From Candidatus Levybacteria bacterium RIFCSPLOWO2_01_FULL_39_10 (GTDB lineage: Bacteria; Patescibacteriota; Microgenomatia; Levybacterales; UBA12049), in the NCBI GenBank assembly GCA_001782515.1, contig MFOV01000002.1, forward strand, positions 5,894-30,549: a stretch of 24,656 nt of DNA. The letters run 5' to 3'. The notes below the pieces were generated by a model. That model had not been told where the DNA came from, did no database searches, and was given only the letters and a program-made list of their open reading frames with translations. The position numbers and the translations under genes are program-made. Shown here one piece after another: positions 14,779 through 20,147 of the stretch; the stretch's first letter is position 1, and each line of letters starts with the position of its first letter.

Positions 14779-16002
14779 GTGAGAAATAAATTAAGTCGTT
14801 TTTGGAATAAGAAAATCCCCTTTCTAGGCTTAATTTTAATTATTGTAATAATCTCTCTTACAGTATTTCTTGTCAGGCAAACTCAGAATCTAAGAGGAAG
14901 AGCTGTAGCTCCAGATAAACTTGAGACAGAAGGAGGAGTTTTATCCTCCTCAGGAGTTAGCAAGCAGAGTGATTCTGGGGCAAGTGGCGGAAGTTATGTT
15001 TTATTTAATATTCAAACAGGTGGACCCACACCTACAAATCCGCCTTCTACAGGTACCGGAACCGGTGGAACCTATAAACCGACATACGTAAATGTCACGG
15101 GTGGCGGCTCAATGCCTAGTACTACTGGTGGCATAAATGTTCAGAATTACGGAGCCAAGGGGGATGGATCAAATGATGACACGGCTGAAATCCAAGCTGC
15201 TGCAAATGCGGCTGCATCAGCCGGGAAACCGCTGCTGATACCCAAAACAAGTGCATATTATAAAGTCGCAGGCACGATTACTATTAAAAGTTCTGTGATT
15301 GGTATAAATGGCATGCCTACCATAAAACAAACAAGCGGAGATCATAGCTGGAATGGTGCAACTTTTGCTGTAGCCAATAATACGACGGGCTGGATTTATA
15401 ATCTGCACATGGTCGGTGATTATGCAGGCCAATACTTTAATTACAGATCTAATCCCCCTTTATACCCAGATCCGGTATGGCCTGGCGGTGAAGGTGCTGT
15501 CCTCATTAGGGTTGGAGGGGTGAATGGACTCACAATAAAAGGAAATTTATTGGAAAACGCATGGGGTGATCCGGTAAATGATGGTGGTTCTTCCAAAACG
15601 TATCCAGCCAGAAATGTTCTGATTGACAATAATACTTTGAAGAATTCTATGCGCTGTGCCATAGCAGTGACGCGCACTTCGGATAATTGGGCAATATTCA
15701 ATAATAAGATTATCCACTCAAGCTATTATGTTAACCCTTTTGATGCTGAGCCAAATGCGGAAAATGTTCCGGGTGAAAATACTATCACAAACTTCGAATT
15801 AGGTTATAACGAGTATCAAGTTGCCTCACCTTATGAAGTAAACCTATTTACAGGATGGTTTGATCCAACACCCGGTGGAAATATCTGGATACATGATAAT
15901 TATGGAAACTGGATTGGTGCGTTTACAAAATTTGTCGGCCTAAAAGGCGCTCCAAGCTCTTGGTATAACACAAATGTCTGGAATAACAACAAAACTAACT
16001 AG
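14779..16002 (+). CDS. Membrane-anchored pectate-lyase-superfamily protein
   Basis: 407 residues from GTG at 14779. This start aligns with the GTG start of the 11102 gene (R-N-K-L-S-R-F-W-N-K-K against K-E-K-L-S-Q-F-G-N-K-K); a TTG at 14764 would add five residues. A signal anchor ends V-R-Q-T-Q-N-L-R-G and is followed by the shared module D-K-L-E-T-E-G-G-V-L ... A-S-G-G-S-Y-V-L-F and a Gly/Thr/Pro linker. The body opens with V-Q-N-Y-G-A-K-G-D-G-S-N-D-D-T-A-E-I-Q, the hallmark start of the pectate-lyase-3 beta-helix family (glycosidases, tailspikes). It then runs as beta-helix coils with N-N-x-L and I-x-N-N-K-I turns. A role in binding or cutting polysaccharide is likely; the substrate is unknown. 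Confidence 0.75.
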   Translation: MRNKLSRFWNKKIPFLGLILIIVIISLTVFLVRQTQNLRGRAVAPDKLETEGGVLSSSGVSKQSDSGASGGSYVLFNIQTGGPTPTNPPSTGTGTGGTYKPTYVNVTGGGSMPSTTGGINVQNYGAKGDGSNDDTAEIQAAANAAASAGKPLLIPKTSAYYKVAGTITIKSSVIGINGMPTIKQTSGDHSWNGATFAVANNTTGWIYNLHMVGDYAGQYFNYRSNPPLYPDPVWPGGEGAVLIRVGGVNGLTIKGNLLENAWGDPVNDGGSSKTYPARNVLIDNNTLKNSMRCAIAVTRTSDNWAIFNNKIIHSSYYVNPFDAEPNAENVPGENTITNFELGYNEYQVASPYEVNLFTGWFDPTPGGNIWIHDNYGNWIGAFTKFVGLKGAPSSWYNTNVWNNNKTN

Positions 16003-16157
16003 CATCAATTCTTCAGATAACTAGAAATAAAGACATATACTCGCATATTCACGCATAAATAAATAGATTTATTGATAATTTTCAAAACTCATTGGTGCTT
16101 AATTTTTTACTATAAGTCAGATTAATTCCCGAAAAAGCTTCGTGCTACGGGTCTCTA

Positions 16158-16186
16158 TTGACTAATTTACGGTCGTTTGGTATTAT
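16158..16186 (+). promoter_or_regulatory. rplJ-rplL promoter
   Basis: TTGACT (16158-16163) and TATTAT (16181-16186) have the ideal 17-bp spacer, giving a start near 16193. The resulting 180-base leader begins right at the L10-leader-like RNA. The rest of the spacer after 16002 (16003-16157) shows nothing I can name. Confidence 0.7.
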
Positions 16187-16193
16187 GTTTCTT

Positions 16194-16280
16194 ACCTAAG
16201 ACAGCGGGCACTTTTAGCCTTTAGCAATTAGCTGTTAGTAGTTAGTTGTTGGAGGTTGGAACTTAAGTCCTGCCGAGACA
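16194..16280 (+). ncRNA. L10-leader-like autoregulatory RNA
   Basis: The two conserved strands of the ribosomal protein L10 leader are recognisable: C-C-T-A-A-G-A-C-A-G-C-G-G-G-C near the 5' end, and A-A-C-T-T-A-A-G-T-C-C-T-G-C-C-G-A-G-A at 16260-16278. GCGGG pairs with CCTGC. A variable, AT-rich arm (16211-16258) lies between. In other bacteria the L10(L12)4 complex binds this leader and reduces rplJL expression. The match is by eye to the known consensus, and its position directly upstream of rplJ supports it. Confidence 0.65.
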
Positions 16281-16285
16281 AATCT

Positions 16286-16348
16286 AGCGAATAGCGCGTA
16301 GCGCATAGGGAATAGAAACTAAACCCTACCGCCTACCCCCTAGACGCT
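16286..16348 (+). repeat. Imperfect palindrome in the rplJ leader
   Basis: Arms at 16286-16310 and 16324-16348 (25 bases each, 17 complementary by hand count) flank a 13-base loop. The arms are built of TAGCG/TAGGG-like words. It lies between the L10-leader core and the hairpin at the rplJ start, so it could be a mobile palindrome or the variable part of the attenuator. Confidence 0.5.
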
Positions 16349-16373
16349 AAACTCTCCTTAGGGGAGTTTTTTT
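16349..16373 (+). terminator. Terminator-like hairpin holding the rplJ ribosome-binding site
   Basis: AAACTCTCC (16349-16357) pairs with GGGGAGTTT (16361-16369) over 9 bp with one G-T pair and a 3-base loop, and seven Ts (16367-16373) run straight into the rplJ ATG. The only Shine-Dalgarno sequence, GGGGAG (16361-16366), is inside the 3' arm. The same structure could end transcription or hide the ribosome-binding site, as expected for L10 feedback control. Confidence 0.65.
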
Positions 16374-16952
16374 ATGCCGAAAATCAAACAACCAACCAAA
16401 AAATCAGGAAGAGCGAGGAAAGAACAAATTGTTGCGGAGCTTACGGATAAGCTTGATAAGTCCAATGCTCTTGTTTTTGCCGACTATCAGGGCTTGACCC
16501 ACCCTCAGCTTGAAGGTCTTAAGAAAGAACTAAAAAAACTGGATTCAGAAGTTTCGATTGCTAAAAATACACTTCTTAAGTTTGCTCTTGAAAGATCTAA
16601 AAATTATGCTGATTTAAAAGATAATCAAGGGTTAAACTTTCCTACAGCTATATTTTTTATCAAGGGTAACATGGTTATGCCTCTTAAGGTAATTCAGAAA
16701 GCAATAAAAAATTTCGGACTTCCTAAGATTAAATTTGGAATACTTGAAGGAAATCTAACAGATGAGGAAGGAGTTTTAAGAATTGCCGATCTTCCGACAC
16801 GCGAAGTATTACTTGCACAATTGGTGGGAACCTTAAACTTTCCCATCCAGGGATTTATAACAGGACTTAATGCCAATATTCAGAAGTTTGTAATGATATT
16901 AAAAGCGGTAGAAAAAACAAAGTCTAATTTGACGGTAGAAGATGGAACGTAG
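16374..16952 (+). CDS. rplJ: 50S ribosomal protein L10
   Basis: 192 residues. L10 anchors L7/L12 dimers to the ribosomal stalk base. The RNA-binding domain is clear: K-E-Q-I-V-A-E-L near residue 17, A-L-V-F-A-D-Y-Q-G-L-T at about 32-42 and I-A-K-N-T-L-L-K. A C-terminal helix (about 158-180) offers the L12-binding surface. The last six residues (T-V-E-D-G-T) and the stop codon come from a 116-bp palindromic element that begins at 16931, so the original C-terminus was altered. The start is fixed by GGGGAG 7 bases before the ATG. Confidence 0.95.
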   Translation: MPKIKQPTKKSGRARKEQIVAELTDKLDKSNALVFADYQGLTHPQLEGLKKELKKLDSEVSIAKNTLLKFALERSKNYADLKDNQGLNFPTAIFFIKGNMVMPLKVIQKAIKNFGLPKIKFGILEGNLTDEEGVLRIADLPTREVLLAQLVGTLNFPIQGFITGLNANIQKFVMILKAVEKTKSNLTVEDGT

Positions 16953-17046
16953 AAAGTAGTAATTTGAAAATGGAAGATGGAAGCTAGATCTATACTCAAT
17001 CTTCTATCCTCAAAAATCTACCATCTACTATCTATCATCCATCGTC
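16931..17046 (+). repeat. 116-bp palindromic element, copy 1
   Basis: It starts GACGGTAGAAG and ends CATCCATCGTC. The two halves are inverted imperfect copies (GAAAATGGAAGATGGAAG-like words on the left, CTTCTATC...CATC on the right), so the RNA could fold into one long hairpin. It covers the last codons and stop of rplJ and ends 5 bases before the rplL ribosome-binding site. It aligns without gaps to the minus strand of 18294-18179 (91 of 116 bases by hand count). Confidence 0.85.
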
Positions 17047-17051
17047 AAATC

Positions 17052-17060
17052 GGAGGTGAT
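17052..17060 (+). promoter_or_regulatory. Strong ribosome-binding site of rplL
   Basis: GGAGGTGAT is a nine-base perfect match to the 16S rRNA 3' end, 5 bases before the ATG at 17066. It is by far the best site in the window, matching the need for several L12 copies per L10. Confidence 0.85.
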
Positions 17061-17065
17061 TAAAG

Positions 17066-17461
17066 ATGGCAAAATTAACAAAAAATGATATTTTGAAAGC
17101 AGTTGAGGAGATGTCAGTTCTAGATTTATCAGAGCTGGTTAAAGCGCTTGAAGAAAAATTCAACGTTAGTGCGCAAGCTATGGCAGCTCCTGCACCCGCT
17201 CAAGCAGCACCGGTAATGGGTAATGGCGAGGAGGAAGCAGAGGAGCAGACAGTTTTTAACGTTGTGATTGCAAATGCGGGCGCTAACAAGATTGCTGTTA
17301 TAAAAGCGCTTAGGGAGCTCGTTCCGACTCTTGGACTCAAGGAAGCAAAAGACCTGGTTGACGCTGCTCCGAAAGAAGCTCTTACCCAAGTAAACAAAAA
17401 AGCAGCAGAGGAAGCAAAGGAAAAGCTAACCGCTGCTGGTGCTACGGTCGAACTAAAATAA
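17066..17461 (+). CDS. rplL: 50S ribosomal protein L7/L12
   Basis: 131 residues. The N-terminal dimerisation domain (about 1-35: M-S-V-L-D-L-S-E-L-V-K-A-L-E-E-K-F) is joined by an Ala/Pro/Gly hinge (36-58) to the C-terminal factor-binding domain. That domain has K-I-A-V-I-K-A-L-R-E and G-L-K-E-A-K-D-L-V-D-A-A-P-K, both strongly conserved. L12 dimers recruit elongation factors to the ribosome. rpoB, the usual next gene, is absent; a hairpin and an unrelated HTH gene follow. Confidence 0.97.
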   Translation: MAKLTKNDILKAVEEMSVLDLSELVKALEEKFNVSAQAMAAPAPAQAAPVMGNGEEEAEEQTVFNVVIANAGANKIAVIKALRELVPTLGLKEAKDLVDAAPKEALTQVNKKAAEEAKEKLTAAGATVELK

Positions 17462-17488
17462 CCGCGTAAGGTTCTGCAGTGTTCAGCG

Positions 17489-17513
17489 GTGGGAATTTCT
17501 ATGAAATTCCCAC
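17489..17513 (+). terminator. Hairpin after rplL
   Basis: GTGGGAATTTC and GAAATTCCCAC form a perfect 11-bp stem around a TAT loop, 27 bases after the rplL stop. The U-tract is poor (TTGACAACTT), so termination may be partial or the stem may protect the mRNA end. Confidence 0.6.
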
Positions 17514-17543
17514 TTGACAACTTGTGTTCCAGTTTGTTATTTT
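17514..17543 (+). promoter_or_regulatory. Candidate promoter of the HTH gene
   Basis: A perfect TTGACA (17514-17519) directly follows the hairpin and is 18 bp from TATTTT (17538-17543). A separate perfect TATAAT stands at 17562-17567 without a good -35 box. Either could drive the gene at 17613. Confidence 0.35.
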
Positions 17544-17612
17544 GTAATTAGTTAGATAGTATATAATCTTAATTAATTAGAGATTGACATTAATAAATAT
17601 ACTCTCGAGCTT

Positions 17613-17822
17613 ATGGCTGAACAAAGGATATCAATCAGTAACCTACCCGATCTACTTACAGTAAGGGAAGCTGCTGAAGTTCTTAGGGTATCGCCTTTAA
17701 CTTTAAAAAGGTGGGGCAAAAGAGGAAAATTGCCCGCAATTAGAATCAACTCCCGAGGAGACAGAAGATATAGAAAAGAAGCAATCCTCTATCTTCTGGG
17801 AATCCAGGCAAAAGAAGAGTGA
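17613..17822 (+). CDS. Small excisionase/MerR-type helix-turn-helix protein
   Basis: 69 residues, almost wholly one winged-HTH domain of the excisionase/MerR kind. L-T-V-R-E-A-A-E-V-L-R-V-S-P-L-T-L-K-R-W (about 15-34) is the helix-turn-helix. The basic wing is I-R-I-N-S-R-G-D-R-R-Y-R-K-E (44-57). Such proteins bind DNA in phage excision, plasmid control or gene regulation. There is no integrase nearby, so a regulatory role is more likely. Its last bases and TGA stop form part of the hairpin at 17819-17835. The target is unknown. Confidence 0.8.
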   Translation: MAEQRISISNLPDLLTVREAAEVLRVSPLTLKRWGKRGKLPAIRINSRGDRRYRKEAILYLLGIQAKEE

Positions 17823-17835
17823 GCCAAAGGCTCAC
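17819..17835. terminator. Terminator-like hairpin between convergent genes
   Basis: GTGAGCC-AAA-GGCTCAC is a perfect 7-bp stem overlapping the TGA of the HTH gene, followed by AATTTCT. It lies between convergent genes, so it could work in both directions. Confidence 0.5.
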
Positions 17836-17892
17836 AATTTCTAATTACTAATATCTAAATCCTAAATAAATTCAAAATCCCTGTAACGAAAT

Positions 17893-18717
17893 TTATATCA
17901 ATTCATCTATCTTTTCTTTAATAACCAAAAATACAAATTCTAAAAGTTTTACTTGTCTTTTAATTCTCCAGGGCTGGACTATAAGTCTGAATAACCACTC
18001 AAGTCCTAGATTTTGAACCCAGACAGGTGCACGCCTAACGCGTCCTGATATATAATCAAATGCTCCTCCAACTCCTATTGCCACTTTTACGTGAATCTTG
18101 GGAAGATTTTCATAAATCCATTTCTCCTGTTTTGGAGACCCGAATGCAATAAATAAAATGTCTGTGGACATATACTTTGACGATTGAGGGTAGATGATTG
18201 AGGATGGATTTTTGAGGGTAGATGATTGAGAATGGATCGATCTTCTATCTTCCATTTTCAAAGTTCCACTTTCTATCTTCAATTTTCCATCGTCTAGTTT
18301 TCTTGGCCATTCGGAAACTGCAAATGAAACTTTAAGTCCCGGGTATCTTTCTTTCAAAACCTCTGCTGTTTTTTTTGCAATTCCTTCCCCTGCTCCGAGA
18401 AGCCCTATTGTTATAGATTTTCCTGATGTTTCTTTTGCAACCGCTTCAACCAAATCAGACCCATGGACTCTTTTTTTTGATGAGACGCCAAACAAACCCC
18501 TCGCCCATTTAACTCCAATACTGTCATTTACCAAAAGGTCAGCTGAATTTATCACTTCCTGAAACTTAGGATCGTTTTTTGCCTGCATCACAATTTCTGT
18601 GTTTATGGTAATAATAAATTTTTTGCTGTCTTTTTTTAGAGCATTTTTAATAATATATTCTAGGGTTTCCTCGAATGAGATGTTTCCAATCTTAAAAATT
18701 AAATCTTTTATTTTCAT
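17893..18717 (-). CDS. WecG/TagA/CpsF-family glycosyltransferase with in-frame repeat insertion
   Basis: 274 residues. Family members (GT26) transfer N-acetylmannosamine or related sugars to lipid-linked precursors of wall or capsule polymers. Landmarks: I-I-T-I-N-T-E-I-V-M (35-44); V-N-D-S-I-G-V-K-W-A (63-72, in place of the usual P-D-G-x-G-V, keeping the Asp); R-V-H-G-S-D-L (83-89). Further on are I-L-F-I-A-F-G-S-P-K-Q-E-K-W (187-200), G-V-G-G-A-F-D-Y-I-S-G-R-V-R-R-A-P (215-231) and L-E-W-L-F-R-L. Residues 142-181, rich in Ser and Lys, are encoded by copy 2 of the 116-bp element. Without them the length is about 235, the usual size. It lies 14 bp after mreB on the same strand, suggesting one envelope operon. 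Confidence 0.9.
   Translation of the reverse strand: MKIKDLIFKIGNISFEETLEYIIKNALKKDSKKFIITINTEIVMQAKNDPKFQEVINSADLLVNDSIGVKWARGLFGVSSKKRVHGSDLVEAVAKETSGKSITIGLLGAGEGIAKKTAEVLKERYPGLKVSFAVSEWPRKLDDGKLKIESGTLKMEDRRSIHSQSSTLKNPSSIIYPQSSKYMSTDILFIAFGSPKQEKWIYENLPKIHVKVAIGVGGAFDYISGRVRRAPVWVQNLGLEWLFRLIVQPWRIKRQVKLLEFVFLVIKEKIDELI
18179..18294 (-). repeat. 116-bp palindromic element, copy 2 (inside the tagA-like gene)
   Basis: Read on the minus strand it begins GACGATGGAAA and ends CAATCGTC. It is exactly as long as copy 1 (16931-17046) and aligns to it with no gap and about 25 mismatches. It stays open in the tagA frame, adding about 39 residues between the Rossmann-like half and the S-P-K-Q-E-K-W motif. 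Confidence 0.85.
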
Positions 18718-18731
18718 GTATTCAGTGGGTC

Positions 18732-19766
18732 TTATTTCTTTGAGATGCTTCTTTTATAGAGTTCTATGTTTTCAAGAGCAACCCCTGTTCCTCTGACCAC
18801 ACAAAGTAGTGCGTCTTCTGCAACATGGCATGGAACTCCAGTCTGTTTTGTTAAAAATTTATCTAAATTATTAAGAAGTGCTGTGCCTCCTGTCATCATT
18901 ATTCCTTTGTCTATTATGTCTGAAGCAAGCTCAGGCGGTGTTTTTTCCAAAACTCCTTTAACTCCTTGGACGATTTCAATAAGCACGGGTGTTATTGCCT
19001 CATTTACTTGCTGTGTTGTCAGCTCAATTGTTCTGGGAAGCCCAGTAACGCTATCTCTGCCCCTAATTTTGATTGTTTTATCAAGGTCTTTTTTTCCTTC
19101 CCCTGTCCCACCGTCTTTCTCAAGATATGCATTGCCAATCTCTATTTTTACTTCCTCTGCTGTTCTCTCACCGATCAAAAGATTGAATTTCTTTTTTGTG
19201 TAGTTTGCAATTGCTTCATCAATTTTATTTCCTCCTACTCTTACGCTGTTATGCTCAACCACTCCGCCGAGGGAAATTACAGCACATTCGGTGGAACCTC
19301 CTCCCATATCAACAACCATATGTCCTGCTGGCTGAGCAATGGGCACTCTTGCACCTATTGCAGCAGCCAAAGGCTCTTCAATGAGGTATGCTACCTTTGC
19401 GCCTGCTGACATTGTGGCATCAAGTACAGCGCGCCGCTCAACCTGTGTAACGCCCGAGGGGATACAAACCATTACCTCAGGCTTAAAAATTCTTGAGGAT
19501 CCACAGGCTTTATTAATAAAATATGTAAGCATTGCCTCAGTTATTGTGTAATCTGCGATCACTCCGTCTCGAAGAGGCCTCATTGCAACTATATTTCCCG
19601 GAGTTCTTCCCATCATCTGTTTAGCCTCTTTTCCAACAGCAACTACCTTATTTTCCTCAGCGGTTACGGCAACAACAGTGGGTTCATTTATAATAATTCC
19701 CTCACCGCCCAGGTATACTAAAGTGTTAGCGGTACCCAGGTCTATTGCTATGCGCTTAGAAAACAT
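18732..19766 (-). CDS. mreB: Rod-shape-determining actin homologue MreB
   Basis: 344 residues, normal MreB length. Phosphate-1 motif A-I-D-L-G-T-A-N-T (7-15) and phosphate-2 motif V-V-D-M-G-G-G-S-T-E (about 151-160) bind ATP. The segment M-M-T-G-G-T-A-L-L is the adenosine motif. MreB filaments guide lateral wall synthesis. The start is fixed by AAGGAGG 7 bases before the ATG. It is followed by the tagA-like gene after 14 bp. Upstream lies a second copy of the first 11 codons (19927-19895), separated by a palindromic repeat. Confidence 0.97.
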   Translation of the reverse strand: MFSKRIAIDLGTANTLVYLGGEGIIINEPTVVAVTAEENKVVAVGKEAKQMMGRTPGNIVAMRPLRDGVIADYTITEAMLTYFINKACGSSRIFKPEVMVCIPSGVTQVERRAVLDATMSAGAKVAYLIEEPLAAAIGARVPIAQPAGHMVVDMGGGSTECAVISLGGVVEHNSVRVGGNKIDEAIANYTKKKFNLLIGERTAEEVKIEIGNAYLEKDGGTGEGKKDLDKTIKIRGRDSVTGLPRTIELTTQQVNEAITPVLIEIVQGVKGVLEKTPPELASDIIDKGIMMTGGTALLNNLDKFLTKQTGVPCHVAEDALLCVVRGTGVALENIELYKRSISKK

Positions 19767-19795
19767 TTCAACCTCCTTAATTTATTTGCGGCCTG

Positions 19796-19893
19796 TCCCG
19801 CATAAACGCTCTTGCGACCTGCCCGCCAGTGCCAGGCTTCGGCAGGCGGGTGCGAGGATGTAAACCTCGAGAGCAAGTAAGTTTTGTGCGGGA
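19796..19893. repeat. GC-rich imperfect palindrome upstream of mreB
   Basis: Ends are inverted (TCCCGCATAAA at one side, TTTTGTGCGGGA at the other). The centre has CCTGCC (19818-19823) facing GGCAGG (19841-19846). The base composition is far richer in GC than the surroundings. It separates mreB from a ghost of the mreB start. Confidence 0.65.
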
Positions 19894-19894
19894 T

Positions 19895-19927
19895 ACCAAG
19901 ATCGATAGCTATTCGTTTTGAAAACAT
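19895..19927 (-). pseudogene. Ghost of an mreB 5' end
   Basis: The minus strand from 19927 encodes M-F-S-K-R-I-A-I-D-L-G, identical to the first 11 residues of MreB, then leaves homology as the GC-rich palindrome begins. The 33 bases differ from the true start at 7 positions, all at third codon bases. This points to an older, diverged mreB copy and not a fresh duplication. No good ribosome-binding site precedes it. Confidence 0.7.
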
Positions 19928-19932
19928 GGTAG

Positions 19933-20035
19933 AATTTTTAATTCTCAATTTACAATTTACAATAAATTTTCAATGAATCAATGTATCATTAAATAATTCA
20001 ATGAAAATTGAAAATTAGAAATTGAAAATTTAATA
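19933..20035. repeat. AT-rich imperfect palindrome
   Basis: Two arms of AATTTTCAATTT-like words face each other: ATTTTCAATGAAT ending at 19978 and ATTCAATGAAAAT starting at 19996 differ by one base, and the outer arms continue imperfectly. It fills most of the spacer between the divergent mreB and the gene at 20148. Confidence 0.65.
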
Positions 20036-20066
20036 ACTGTATCACAATATATACTTTCTATATCTT

Positions 20067-20096
20067 TTGACTTCGCGATCCAAAATCCATTATAAC
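20067..20096 (+). promoter_or_regulatory. Distal promoter of the PEGA-domain gene
   Basis: TTGACT (20067-20072) and TATAAC (20091-20096) have an 18-bp spacer, with a start near 20103 and a 45-base leader. Confidence 0.5.
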
Positions 20097-20110
20097 ATTC
20101 TACGGGTATC

Positions 20111-20140
20111 TTGCAAGATATACTAACTAAATCGTATAAT
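20111..20140 (+). promoter_or_regulatory. Proximal, leaderless-type promoter of the PEGA-domain gene
   Basis: TTGCAA (20111-20116) and a perfect TATAAT (20135-20140) are 18 bp apart. The start of transcription would coincide with the ATG at 20148. No Shine-Dalgarno sequence is present. Confidence 0.5.
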
Positions 20141-20147
20141 TTCAATT

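Noticed and set aside
14779..16002. Beta-helix proteins as phage tailspikes
   Set aside because: Each has an N-terminal membrane anchor and a Pro/Thr- or Gly/Thr-rich linker shared with cell-surface neighbours, and no other phage genes are present.
17613..17822. HTH protein as a sign of an integrated phage or integrative element
   Set aside because: No integrase, transposase, attachment repeat or phage structural gene was found nearby.
19748..19948. A 66-codon upstream gene starting with MFSKRIAIDLG
   Set aside because: Only the mreB ghost codons are meaningful. The rest translates the GC-rich palindrome, and there is no ribosome-binding site.
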